A stretch of 64,000 bases of DNA from Mucilaginibacter empetricola (lineage in GTDB: Bacteria > Bacteroidota > Bacteroidia > Sphingobacteriales > Sphingobacteriaceae), in contig NZ_JANUBZ010000010.1 of the NCBI RefSeq assembly GCF_024808665.1, positions 124,001 through 188,000 of the forward strand, in the 5' to 3' direction. Below the pieces are notes generated by a model. The model was not told where the DNA came from, ran no database searches, and saw nothing but the letters and a program-made list of their open reading frames with translations. Shown piece after piece: positions 45,353 through 53,322 of the stretch (the stretch's first letter is position 1; the number at the start of each line of letters is the position of its first letter). The translations under genes were made by a program, and so were the position numbers.

Positions 45353-45712
45353 TTAATAAGCCTGGATTAAAACGTTTGCCGGGATATGCAATGTTTCATG
45401 GAGTTTACGTATCATAGAGAGGCTTAATTTTCTTTTACCTGAAAGTATTTCGGATTTTCGGGAACGATAACCAAGAATTTCGCCCAATTCTTTTTCCGAC
45501 AACCCCATTTGATCTAAACGGAACTTAATTGCATCTAACGGATTGGGTGATGGAATTGGATGATGTTCATTCTCATATTCTTTTATAAGAATGCTCAGCA
45601 CCTCTAATTCATCAGATTCTGAAGAATTTTCAACTACTTCTTTTTGCATTAATACGTAAACACGTGCTAATGCTTTATTATATTGATCTTCTGTTTTAAT
45701 TGGTTTTAACAT
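45353..45712 (-). CDS. higA: HigA-type antitoxin
   Basis: 119 residues. N-terminal part (about 1-60) with acidic stretches (SESDELEVLSILIKEYENEHH), the toxin-binding half. The C-terminal helix-turn-helix (about 62-112) reads FRLDQMGLSEKELGEILGYR and SEILSGKRKLSLSMIRKLH, typical of HTH_3 antitoxins in which the DNA-binding part is C-terminal. Its start overlaps the end of the toxin gene by 17 bases on the minus strand (toxin first, antitoxin second), the order of higBA loci. It should neutralise HigB and repress the operon at the palindrome at 46029-46053. Confidence 0.9.
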   Translation of the reverse strand: MLKPIKTEDQYNKALARVYVLMQKEVVENSSESDELEVLSILIKEYENEHHPIPSPNPLDAIKFRLDQMGLSEKELGEILGYRSRKSEILSGKRKLSLSMIRKLHETLHIPANVLIQAY

Positions 45713-46007
45713 AACTTATAGTTTTAGCATCAATGTTGTCATACTGATTATGGGTTCCAAACCATACTACAAAAACGATTTTTAGACGATATTCTATATC
45801 CACAATTAATCGAAAGCTATTTCCATGAATATTAAATACTACCCTTTTGTTGTTGATTATAGAAGCATTTCTATATTGGGCTTTAAGCGCAGCAGCGTTA
45901 CTCCATTCTGCTAATGTAACTTCATCATACCAGCTGAATAAAGCTTGTTCTGCAAGTTTAAACTCTTTGCCATAATCTCTTAAAGTCTTTGTCGCAATTA
46001 TTCGCAT
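45696..46007 (-). CDS. higB: HigB-type mRNA interferase toxin
   Basis: 103 residues, the normal HigB size. MRIIATKTLRDYGKEF opening and FSWYDEVTLAEWSNAAALKAQYRNASII, then NNKRVVFNIHGNSFRLIVDIEYRLKIVFVVWFGTHNQYDNIDA are the HigB_toxin (RelE-fold) pattern, with the VFNIHGNSFRL strand and FGTHNQYD segment. Cuts mRNA at the ribosome when free. The gene opens the two-gene module; an exact -7 box (TATATTTG) lies 10 bases upstream and the operator palindrome directly before it. With so short a distance the leader would be only a few bases. Confidence 0.92.
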   Translation of the reverse strand: MRIIATKTLRDYGKEFKLAEQALFSWYDEVTLAEWSNAAALKAQYRNASIINNKRVVFNIHGNSFRLIVDIEYRLKIVFVVWFGTHNQYDNIDAKTISYVKTN

Positions 46008-46017
46008 GTTTAATAAT

Positions 46018-46053
46018 CAAATATACTATTTTGTTACCAATATGGTAACAAAA
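46018..46053 (-). promoter_or_regulatory. higBA promoter and operator
   Basis: Minus strand TATATTTG (46018-46025) is an exact -7 box 10 bases from the higB ATG. Just upstream, TTTTGTTACC (46029-46038) and GGTAACAAAA (46044-46053) are perfect 10-bp inverted repeats around AATAT, placed to block RNA polymerase. Fits autorepression by HigA or HigBA. Confidence 0.75.
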
Positions 46054-46190
46054 TGTTTTTTAGAAATATCAGGTAAACTTTTTCTTCAGAAAAATAAAAA
46101 CTTATTCCCAATTCGTCCTAATTAACTCAATTCTATTTCTTTGCTATTTAAATTTTAATAAATTTAGCCTTCTTATAAACCAATTATATA

Positions 46191-46757
46191 ATGCCCCATA
46201 TTCCATTAGACGAGAATTTGCCTGGTATTACTGGCTTGCTGAACTATCGGCAGGATACGGCTTTGCCCATCAGACAGCTCACGCAAATTTTATTGCGTGG
46301 CGAATCTACCTTAACAGAGGCCGAAAGGGAGCTGATTGCCACGGTTACTTCACAAGGTAACCAATGTAAGTTTTGTACTGCGGCGCATACCGCGGCGGCC
46401 GATGCACTTTTAGGCGAACGTGAAACAGCCGAATTGGTTAAGAATGATCCTGAAAATGCACCGGTTGGTGCTAAAATGAAACAATTACTGGAAATAGCCC
46501 GTCGCACGCAGGCCGATGCCCGCACCGTTAGCCCCGAATTGGTGGAAAAAGCGCGCGCGGCAGGTGCCACCGATCTCGAAATACACGACACAGTGCTAAT
46601 TGCCGCCTTGTTTTGCCTTTATAATAAATATGTTGACGGACTGGCCAGTGTTACACCAACAGAACCTGCTTTTTATGACAGGCTGGCCAATATTTTAAAA
46701 ACCAGCGGTTATATGCCCTCGGCTAACCGCTATGCAAGCCTGAACGAAACAAAATGA
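46191..46757 (+). CDS. Carboxymuconolactone decarboxylase/AhpD-like protein
   Basis: 188 residues. AhpD-like core at about 44-110: ERELIATVTSQGNQCKFCTAAHTAAA with redox pair Cys59 and Cys62 and His66. The N-terminal stretch (PLDENLPGITGLLNYR) and C-terminal region (SGYMPSANRYASLNETK) are as in the peroxidase-related CMD subfamily. Likely a cytosolic thiol peroxidase or reductase. Its last codons overlap the ATG of a DUF3179 membrane-protein gene by 4 bases (ATGA), so translation is coupled and the two presumably act together. Distinct from the AhpD partner of AhpC at 36939. Confidence 0.9.
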   Translation: MPHIPLDENLPGITGLLNYRQDTALPIRQLTQILLRGESTLTEAERELIATVTSQGNQCKFCTAAHTAAADALLGERETAELVKNDPENAPVGAKMKQLLEIARRTQADARTVSPELVEKARAAGATDLEIHDTVLIAALFCLYNKYVDGLASVTPTEPAFYDRLANILKTSGYMPSANRYASLNETK

Positions 46758-47953
46758 AGAAACAAGATAGATCATCCATTTTTTGGATTGGAATAATATT
46801 ATTGGTGATACCGGGGTTGATTCATGCTTACCTGCTGATGCCGTTCCCCGGCAGTCAGGACCTGAACGCCATTACGGTATCTTATTATCTGGAAAAAATA
46901 GTACTGCCCCTGCGTCTCTTAGGCGGTATATTTATTGTTTGGTACCTGTTTAAATATTTCACTAAAAATACTTTAGGTGGTAAATTGGTTAAGGGTATAG
47001 TGCTGGCATTGTGCCTGGGTAGCTTTTACTTTACCGATATAATGTTTAAGGCCGAAACCATGTTTGAAGAGCCACAAACCATCCGGTTTGCCGATGCCAT
47101 AAAAAATAAGGTTCCCGAAAGTTTTGTGATTATTGGCGTGGTTAATAATGGTGTGGCTAAGGCCTACCCACTTGTTTACTTGGGCTACCATCATAAAGTG
47201 CAGGATAATGTGGGCAACGAGCCCGTATTGGTTACCTATTGTACCATGTGCCGCACCGGCAGGGTTTATAGCCCGGTGATAAATGGCAAACGGCAAAACT
47301 TCAGGCTAGTGGGAGCGAGGCATTATAATGCCATAATTGAAGACCAAGACACCAAAACATGGTGGTACCAGGCAACCGGAAATGCTGCTGTGGGTAAATT
47401 GAAAGGTGAGCATTTGAAAGAACTTCCTTACGAACAATCGACCCTTGGCGCCTGGCTGGAAAAACATCCCGGTTCGCTTATTTTGCAGCCCGATGAACAT
47501 TACTTGAGTGATTACAGCGATTTGAAAAATTACGATCGCCTGCAATCTGTAGATAAGGACAGTACTTTAAAAAATAAAGATACCCTTGTGCGCAAAAGCT
47601 GGGTGCTAGGCCTTATTGTAAACGGCCAGGCAAAAGCTTACGACTGGCGCAGACTGTTTAAGAAACGCGTATTTAACGATCAGATTTGCAAAAGGCCTTT
47701 ATTAGTTGCCATTGAGGATGACAGCTTAACCTATCATGCCTTTAAAAGCGTGGCCAACGGCAAGGTTTTGCATTTTAAACTGGATACCGCCGGCATGCTT
47801 ACCGACCAGGAAACCGCTTCCGTTTGGGACTGGGATGGACTGGCGACCTCGGGTGCTTTAAAAGGATATCAGCTAGATAAAATACAAGCCTACCAGGAAT
47901 ACTGGCACTCGTGGAAGCACTTTCATCCTAATACCTTGTTTTTGAAAGATTAA
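46754..47953 (+). CDS. DUF3179-domain membrane protein
   Basis: 399 residues. Three N-terminal transmembrane helices (about 9-30, 45-68, 78-98), then a large extracytoplasmic DUF3179 domain (about 115-395) with family motifs VVNNGVAKAYPLVYLGYHHKV, VTYCTMCRTGRVY (Cys pair) and a repeated half GLIVNGQAKAYDWRRLF. The function of DUF3179 is unknown. The CTMC pair and the overlap with a CMD/AhpD-like redox protein suggest a thiol-redox or peroxide-related role across the membrane, which is inference. Start ATG overlaps the TGA of the preceding gene. Confidence 0.88.
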   Translation: MKKQDRSSIFWIGIILLVIPGLIHAYLLMPFPGSQDLNAITVSYYLEKIVLPLRLLGGIFIVWYLFKYFTKNTLGGKLVKGIVLALCLGSFYFTDIMFKAETMFEEPQTIRFADAIKNKVPESFVIIGVVNNGVAKAYPLVYLGYHHKVQDNVGNEPVLVTYCTMCRTGRVYSPVINGKRQNFRLVGARHYNAIIEDQDTKTWWYQATGNAAVGKLKGEHLKELPYEQSTLGAWLEKHPGSLILQPDEHYLSDYSDLKNYDRLQSVDKDSTLKNKDTLVRKSWVLGLIVNGQAKAYDWRRLFKKRVFNDQICKRPLLVAIEDDSLTYHAFKSVANGKVLHFKLDTAGMLTDQETASVWDWDGLATSGALKGYQLDKIQAYQEYWHSWKHFHPNTLFLKD

Positions 47954-47958
47954 AACAG

Positions 47959-48002
47959 GTGTTCATTTTTGAACGCGTGAACGCCGTGAACATCATGAAC
48001 AC
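47959..48002. repeat. Short TGAAC-rich repeat with hairpin
   Basis: GTGTTCA, then TGAAC units spaced by 4-5 bases (TGAACGCG, TGAACGCCG, TGAACATCA, TGAACAC), starting 5 bases after the DUF3179 stop. GTTCA-TTTT-TGAAC forms a small hairpin. Resembles the heptamer family but with longer period. Confidence 0.4.
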
Positions 48003-48039
48003 TGACAGGATATTGTCAGTACTTTGTAGCAAAATGAGC

Positions 48040-49011
48040 TTATTTGGTAAGCGTAGTTTCGTAAATGGTATTTCCGGTAACGTTAATTACGCTTACATGA
48101 AATCTGTTGGCATCAACAGAAAAATACATAAAGCCGTGCTCTGATGCCTGAAATTTGGCATAATCAATTCCATCGGTTACATGCGTAAGTTCTGATCCGG
48201 CACCTGAGATAAACTGGTGGGTATATCCGGTAGGTTTTAGGTGTTGCAATGAGTGATCATGTCCCGACAGGTAAACATCAACCTTATGCTTTTCAAAAAC
48301 GCTGGCAATGGCTTTTCTCATGGTTAGTGTATCATAATTGGTGATGCGCGGCCCAACGGTATAATAAGGGTGATGTCCAACCACAATTTTCCATTTTACA
48401 TCGGCTGCCGCATTTGAAAGGGTGTGATCAATCCACTCCAATTGCTTATCTACATATTCCTTTTTTTCTTCAAAAAGAAAAGGATCGGTATCTATCATCA
48501 CAAACAATGCTTTGGCATCTTTACCTAACTCAACCTCTTTGGTATAGTAAAGGGCAGGCATATTCCACCTGCGGCTTACTTTACTGTAACGCACCTGCGC
48601 ATTTGGGTCCGATCCATAATCGTGATTGCCCAAAACCGGGTACCAGTTGCATTGTAAAGAATGAGCGGTATAAATGCTTTCAAAAGAATAATGAAACAAG
48701 GGATCATTTTCGCTTACTACACCTAAAGGATAAAAATTATCACCAACAGAAATTACAAAGTCATTAGGATGTGTGGTGGCCCACTGTCCTATCTGTCTAG
48801 CTACTTCGGCCTGATCGTACTCGCCATTACGCCCCCAGTCGCCAATTGCTAAGAAATTTAAAGGGAAATCATTCTTCAAAGCAGCCCTCGGCGATACCTC
48901 TTCACTATTCAGGTGTGTAACCTTATTTTCGGCAATGCCGCTTAGCGGATTTATTAACGATGCACCTATGGCTGTTAAAGTAGTATTGATAACAAAATCT
49001 CTGCGTTTCAT
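48040..49011 (-). CDS. Metallophosphoesterase (acid-phosphatase type), secreted
   Basis: 323 residues. N-terminus MKRRDFVINTTLTAIGASL looks like a twin-arginine signal (RRDF). The calcineurin-like phosphoesterase motifs are in order: GDWGRNG (about 57), GDNFYPLG (about 92), GNHDYG (about 126), GHHPYY (about 213), and SGHDHSLQHL (about 250), giving a dinuclear metal site. It resembles purple-acid-phosphatase-like proteins (for example eukaryotic ACP5-type). Would release phosphate from esters outside the cytoplasm. Monocistronic, between the DUF3179 gene (convergent) and the TonB receptor. Substrate unknown. Confidence 0.93.
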   Translation of the reverse strand: MKRRDFVINTTLTAIGASLINPLSGIAENKVTHLNSEEVSPRAALKNDFPLNFLAIGDWGRNGEYDQAEVARQIGQWATTHPNDFVISVGDNFYPLGVVSENDPLFHYSFESIYTAHSLQCNWYPVLGNHDYGSDPNAQVRYSKVSRRWNMPALYYTKEVELGKDAKALFVMIDTDPFLFEEKKEYVDKQLEWIDHTLSNAAADVKWKIVVGHHPYYTVGPRITNYDTLTMRKAIASVFEKHKVDVYLSGHDHSLQHLKPTGYTHQFISGAGSELTHVTDGIDYAKFQASEHGFMYFSVDANRFHVSVINVTGNTIYETTLTK

Positions 49012-49153
49012 ACCTGTAATTAATAAAATAATGAAGACGAAAACCTATAGCTTTTAGCTACGGGGAAATTATCGAAAAAAAATTTACAAGCGGATAAGGA
49101 ATGTTTAAATAATTGTAAACAGATACTTTAATATTACACGTTGGATATGTAAA

Positions 49154-49184
49154 AAACAGGCAGAAGTTTTACTCCTGCCTGTTT
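49154..49184 (-). terminator. Terminator of TonB receptor gene
   Basis: AAACAGGCAG (49154-49163) pairs with CTGCCTGTTT (49175-49184), with an A-tract before it that reads as six T on the minus strand; 12 bases beyond the receptor stop. Confidence 0.85.
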
Positions 49185-49196
49185 GCAATTTTGTAG

Positions 49197-51476
49197 TTAA
49201 AAGAATATAGCCACCCTCAATTTAGCGGCAAACGGTGTGCCTGGGGTAAAGCTCATTTGGTCAACAGGAGCTGTTTCACCTTTTAGCTGACTTACTTCTT
49301 CGGCCTCAAACTCGTTCCATTGGGTGTTGAACAGGTTTTCGATAGTTAAACCAATTTCATACCTTTTTTGGGTGTAATTGATTTTTAAATCGGTAACATA
49401 ATAACCATCGGCATTTAAAGTGCCGGTATTATTACCGGCGCGACTGTGCATATAACGGTAGCTTAAACCACCGTTTATGCCATTTTTAAACTTAAAATCA
49501 AGTCCGCCGGTGCTGGTAAAGGTTGGCGCCAGGGCAAGGTATCCGGTGTTTTTGGCACTGTCGGCCAAACGCGGATGGGCGAGGTTAATGTTCAGGTCGG
49601 CAAACAGCCAATCCGTTAACTGGTAACGTGCTGAAAAGTCAACACCATAACGTTTGGTTTTACCACCGGCTACAATATTGCCGTCATCATCATAAACAAA
49701 CTCCTGTTGCAGGTATAAATACCATAGGGCAGTATTGATATATAAGTGAGGGATTGGTTTCCAGTTTAAGCCCAGGTCGGCGCCATAAGCTGCTGGTAAG
49801 GTTTCAAAGTTGTTGTTGCCTATCACTGTAATGCCATTATTTGAATGGAAGCCTTTGCCTGTTTTTAAATAGAACTGCACCTGATCATTAGCCGTGTATT
49901 GAATATTAAATTTCGGACTTACCACCACATCATTTTTAGTGGTATCATGATAATTGAAATTAAAATAATCAAGCCTTGCGCCGGCATTAAACAGCCATTT
50001 GCCGCTTTGCAATGTTTCGTCAACATATACGCTGGTGTTGTTTTGGTTGATATTACCCTGCTCTATGTAATCAATTAACTGATACTGTTCGGTAACGTCG
50101 CTACGCTCGGTTCCATATGTACGATCGAAACGGGTACCCAGACCTACGGTTGAGGTTAGTATAACATTGCCCAGATAATGGCGTTTGCTTAGTTTACCGT
50201 TGTAGCCAAACATATCCCTGTCCTGGTTTTGCTGTTGCTCGCCGCCTAAACTATCCTCGGCAAAAAATGAGGTATTTACATGCAGCAGGAAATTATAATG
50301 GGTGTAGTAAACCTCATTTTCCAGGTTCAGGTTGTTTCCTAAATCGGTATTCAATTTGGCTATAAAATTAAAGCGACTTGTTTTGCCGCCCTGCGCACTG
50401 TCAATTGTTCCAAACCGGCCAATCGGATTGCTATACTCAGGGATAATTACCGGATTACCATTGGCGTCAACAGCCGTGGTGTTGGCAGCCACCGCCCGCT
50501 CCGGAATTTCGCCCGATGCCCTCCAAGTAGTGGTGAATGCCGATGCGCTGAACGTGAGTTTATTTTTTTCGTTAAGCTGTTTGGTGTATTTACTGAAGGC
50601 ATTAAAACGCTTGTAGTGTTCGGCAAAGGTGAATGGCCCGTTGGTGTAATTGTATTCGCCGGCTATGTACCAGTTTTCGCCGTGCTTTTTGGCAGCAGAA
50701 TCTAACAGGTTAAGTATGGCCATACCGCGGAAGGTATTAAAGCGGCCGTATTCCAAACTTACAACGCTTTTGTCAAGTACATCTTTTGTAGTAAAATTAA
50801 GATATCCGGCTGTAGTAAAATCTCCTTTTTCGGTGTAGTAAGGGCCTTTGCCATAATCAAAGTCTGCAATGGTTTCGGGGATTAAAAAATGTAAATCGGC
50901 ATAACCTTGTCCGTGAATATGCGATACCATATTTACCGGCATATCATCAACAGAAACATTAACATCGGTACCATGATCGGCATCAAAACCTCTTACAAAA
51001 ATTTGCTCGGCTTTGCCACCACCCATATGCTGGGCAATAAACAAGCCCGGCACCAGGCGCATCAAATCCTGCGATGAATTTACCGGCCGCAGGTTCAAAT
51101 CCAAACTGCTCAGCGTGTGAAAGGAATTATTATTCAGGCTGGGTGAGATCTGCACTTCTTTAAGATCTATCGCTCCGCGCCTCAATACTACCACAAACCT
51201 TTTATCAGTTTTAGTGGTCTTAATGGTTTGCGTAGTGTAGCCAATAAAAGAAACATACAGCGTAGCGGTATCTGTTGGCAGGGATAGTTGAAAGTTCCCA
51301 AACTTATCAGTAACGGTTGTTTTATTTGCGGATTTAGTACAAACGCAGGCGTAGTCAATCGGTTCGCCGGTTAGTTCGTCAATTACTTTTCCTTTGTATA
51401 TTTTTTGTGCGTAGCCAAAACTTGTACCGCCAATAAGCAGCAAAGCAGTGTACGCTATCTTTTTAAAAAGATGCAT
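49197..51476 (-). CDS. TonB-dependent receptor
   Basis: 759 residues. Signal peptide to YAQ; a carboxypeptidase-regulatory-like domain (about 27-105, GKVIDELTGEPIDYACVCTKS ... FVVVLRRG); plug domain (about 110-230) with DLMRLVPGLFIAQHMGGGK and IFVRGFDADHGTDVNVSVDDMPVN; then the 22-strand barrel ending KLRVAIFF with aromatic C-terminus. The plug is His-rich around HMGGGK, DADHGTD and SHIHGQGYADLHF. It imports an unknown substrate, with energy from TonB. The Cys-motif small protein 385 bases upstream on the same strand suggests metal, but no ligand can be assigned. Not paired with a SusD homologue. Confidence 0.93.
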   Translation of the reverse strand: MHLFKKIAYTALLLIGGTSFGYAQKIYKGKVIDELTGEPIDYACVCTKSANKTTVTDKFGNFQLSLPTDTATLYVSFIGYTTQTIKTTKTDKRFVVVLRRGAIDLKEVQISPSLNNNSFHTLSSLDLNLRPVNSSQDLMRLVPGLFIAQHMGGGKAEQIFVRGFDADHGTDVNVSVDDMPVNMVSHIHGQGYADLHFLIPETIADFDYGKGPYYTEKGDFTTAGYLNFTTKDVLDKSVVSLEYGRFNTFRGMAILNLLDSAAKKHGENWYIAGEYNYTNGPFTFAEHYKRFNAFSKYTKQLNEKNKLTFSASAFTTTWRASGEIPERAVAANTTAVDANGNPVIIPEYSNPIGRFGTIDSAQGGKTSRFNFIAKLNTDLGNNLNLENEVYYTHYNFLLHVNTSFFAEDSLGGEQQQNQDRDMFGYNGKLSKRHYLGNVILTSTVGLGTRFDRTYGTERSDVTEQYQLIDYIEQGNINQNNTSVYVDETLQSGKWLFNAGARLDYFNFNYHDTTKNDVVVSPKFNIQYTANDQVQFYLKTGKGFHSNNGITVIGNNNFETLPAAYGADLGLNWKPIPHLYINTALWYLYLQQEFVYDDDGNIVAGGKTKRYGVDFSARYQLTDWLFADLNINLAHPRLADSAKNTGYLALAPTFTSTGGLDFKFKNGINGGLSYRYMHSRAGNNTGTLNADGYYVTDLKINYTQKRYEIGLTIENLFNTQWNEFEAEEVSQLKGETAPVDQMSFTPGTPFAAKLRVAIFF

Positions 51477-51608
51477 AAATTATGTGTTTAAAACAGCTTT
51501 TGTATAAATACAGCCAGCAGTTTTTAGGTAAGTAAATAGAAGAATTATAAGGTGCTGTTTGCTGGTGAATGGGACGGATATGTTTAGAGCTAAAGATTAA
51601 TTTTCCCA

Positions 51609-51766
51609 ACCCTCTTTTTTGCTTGCAAAAGAGAGGGTGAACGAGCGAAGCAATGTTCGGGTGAGTCTACTTTACGAGCGGCATTGACGTAAATGCATTT
51701 GCGTTGTCTACTCATCCCGACGACGCTACGCTGGTCGACCTTCTCTCCGCTTCGCGCAAAGAAGGT
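51609..51766. repeat. Interspersed repeat-like element with two hairpins
   Basis: ACCCTCTTTTTTGC (51609-51622) pairs with GCAAAAGAGAGGGT (51625-51638) with one mismatch. ACCTTCT (51738-51744) pairs with AGAAGGT (51760-51766) around GCTTCGCGC. Between them are GAACGAGCGAAGCAATGTTC and CATCCCGACGACGCTACGCTGGTCGACC. This resembles a repeat recurring in Sphingobacteriaceae intergenic regions, from memory. The 82-codon open frame it creates on the minus strand is not a gene. Nothing else seen in the gap 51477-51861. Confidence 0.55.
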
Positions 51767-51861
51767 AGATGTAGCCCCCAGAAAAAAATCTTTAGTAATA
51801 ACATTGCCTTGTACAACATCCCTTTTCTCGAACATCATAACACCAACAAATAAATAATTTA

Positions 51862-52233
51862 TTACCCTAATTGCGGAGGCAGAAAAATGGGAAGGTCAAC
51901 ATTAGGCAGCGCAATGCGATGAGTGGGCACCTGCATTACCTGCAGCACTTGCGAGTAGAACTTAACATCGGGCTTTTGAGCAAATAAAGCTTCCTGGAAA
52001 AGATTTTTTTGCGACTGGCGCTCATCATTTTTCTCTTTTTCCTGGGCTTGCTTTATTTTTTTTATGAAATAGCATTTGCCATTACAATGAAGCCACGGTT
52101 TGTTCCGGTTTTCGCAAAGCTTTGTGGCAATATAATTTCTGTTCAATTCAAAACCTGCATAAATAAACAGGCGCGAAAAGTTAACAGAAATTAATGCAAC
52201 AATAAGTAAGTAAGCAATAAAACGGCGTACCAT
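51862..52233 (-). CDS. Small membrane/secreted protein with C...HCNGKC motif
   Basis: 123 residues. N-terminal signal anchor (about 4-24, FIAYLLIVALISVNFSRLFI). Then LCENRNKPWLHCNGKCYFIKKIKQAQ at about 39-64, with three Cys (C-x10-C-x3-C) and a His, followed by a charged coiled-coil-like stretch KEKNDERQSQKNLFQEALF. I recall the HCNGKC motif in a Bacteroidota family encoded beside TonB receptors but not its function; a metal or thiol role is a guess. The TonB receptor lies 385 bases downstream on the same strand with a repeat element between them. Confidence 0.7.
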   Translation of the reverse strand: MVRRFIAYLLIVALISVNFSRLFIYAGFELNRNYIATKLCENRNKPWLHCNGKCYFIKKIKQAQEKEKNDERQSQKNLFQEALFAQKPDVKFYSQVLQVMQVPTHRIALPNVDLPIFLPPQLG

Positions 52234-52321
52234 ATTGCTGCAAAGGTATAATTAAGCACTAAAATTAAAACGGAATAAAATAAAAAAGTGGCTATTTGTA
52301 CTTGCTCTAAATAATTGCCGG

Positions 52322-52597
52322 TTAGCAGTTGTTTAACGGTTCATCAGGTAATATTCCATCAGGGTTTATTTTATGATGAATTTTTTTGAGGACTGCATCC
52401 AGGTTTTGCTCAATTTCTCTATCACTTATTTTATGACTAAAGTTAACCTCTTCCCAGGTAGCAAAAATGGTTTTAAGTGAATTGTTGAGGGTATGGTTCT
52501 CGAGTAAGAGCTGGTTCAACTCAGCTAACTCTTCATCGGTAGCTTCGCCGGCTAATTTCTTAGCGGCCAGGTTAATTACGTGGGCAGCAACTTTCAT
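52322..52597 (-). CDS. Orphan FecR-like N-terminal domain protein
   Basis: 91 residues from the ATG at 52597 (a TTG two codons upstream is possible). HVINLAAKKLAGEATDEELA near 6-25, followed by LLLENHTLNNSLKTIFATWEEVN, is like the N-terminal cytoplasmic domain of Bacteroidota FecR anti-sigma factors (LAxKxLxGxxxxEExxEL...). It then ends after a short helical and Pro-rich tail, with no transmembrane segment or FecR periplasmic domain. So it is either a free-standing regulator or a truncated relic. No ECF sigma gene adjoins it; the nearest is at 57176. Confidence 0.6.
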   Translation of the reverse strand: MKVAAHVINLAAKKLAGEATDEELAELNQLLLENHTLNNSLKTIFATWEEVNFSHKISDREIEQNLDAVLKKIHHKINPDGILPDEPLNNC

Positions 52598-52691
52598 AGG
52601 CAATAAAGTACACTGGATGTTTAGTATACATTAGATGCACTTTTGAAACAATAAGTTGCAGATATGACGAAATTTATTGAATTATTTTAAT

Positions 52692-52807
52692 AAAAAGACC
52701 TGCAGGCACCCTGACACAGGGAAATATGGACCTAACGGCACATCCGTAACGCCAAACAGGTAGCGGAATTTTAGAAGCGATTTCCCTGCACCCTGACAGA
52801 TCTTTTT
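52692..52807. other. Structured inverted-repeat element, MITE-like or RNA element
   Basis: The ends AAAAAGACCTG (52692-52702) and CAGATCTTTTT (52797-52807) match 10 of 11 as inverted repeats. Inside, CAGGGAAAT (52717-52725) and ATTTCCCTG (52780-52788) are exact complements, GCACCCTGACA occurs twice as direct repeat, and ACGG-CACAT-CCGT makes a small hairpin. The unit lies between the orphan FecR-like gene and the paralogue array. It could be a small mobile element, or a folded leader of the downstream gene on the minus strand. Confidence 0.5.
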
Positions 52808-52828
52808 GTTAACTCAATGCAGACATTT

Positions 52829-53191
52829 TTATTTGTCGACCCGCTTTAAAGTGGAGTGAAAATTAGTGCCCTGATAATCTAAATCGATGCTCACCGAATC
52901 TCCTAAATACTTGCCCTTATGTGGAATGGTAACACCATCCGGATTGGTAACGCTGAATTTAAATTCGTTTCCGTTTACCTTGCCACTGTCAATGGGGATT
53001 TCAATACCCTGTGATATTGCCGTGCCGGTTAGTTTTGCTCCATCAACCTTAAAAATATAGGTTAAGTCAATGTCGTTACCATCGGGTGTTTTGATGGAGC
53101 CACTCCACTTTCCGGCAAGCCCTTCAATGGCGGCAAAACATATCACAAGGCAAAAAAACAGAGATGCTGTTGTTAAAAGAATCTTTTTCAT
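52829..53191 (-). CDS. Small secreted protein, paralogue 4 of 4
   Basis: 120 residues with a signal peptide (about 1-21). Mature part about 99 residues: GKWSGSIKTPDGNDIDLTYI, FKVDGAKLTGTAISQG, IPIDSGKVNGNEFKFSV, GKYLGDSVSIDLDYQG and a final HSTLKRVDK. It shares the pattern GKW-G-x-TPDG ... LTGTA-P-G ... GK-NG-F-F-V ... GK-GDS ... HxTLKR with the three genes upstream on the strand. A small beta-barrel fold is likely. Function is unknown; the family is reminiscent of glycan-related or lipocalin-like hypothetical proteins, but I cannot assign it. Last gene of the four-member array in transcription order. Confidence 0.75.
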   Translation of the reverse strand: MKKILLTTASLFFCLVICFAAIEGLAGKWSGSIKTPDGNDIDLTYIFKVDGAKLTGTAISQGIEIPIDSGKVNGNEFKFSVTNPDGVTIPHKGKYLGDSVSIDLDYQGTNFHSTLKRVDK

Positions 53192-53277
53192 ATGTATTTA
53201 AAGTTTATGTTGATATGATGCTTTTTTTTGATTGCGTGTTACAGCGATAGTATAATTTTTGAATTTTTTTAACAAAA

Positions 53278-53302
53278 AGGCCTTACCGATGGGGCAAGGC
53301 CT
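53278..53302 (-). terminator. Terminator of paralogue 3
   Basis: AGGCCTT and AAGGCCT arms around ACCGATGGGGC, with a T-run (CCTTTTTG) on the minus strand, just past the stop at 53323. Confidence 0.85.
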
Positions 53303-53322
53303 AAGTTTTTAATGGAGTAAGT

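Noticed and set aside
51590..51838. 82-codon minus-strand frame
   Set aside because: It lies wholly in a hairpin-rich repeat element and has no start context or family similarity.
52604..52828. Known riboswitch considered
   Set aside because: No recognised aptamer motif; the pairing looks more like a repeat element.
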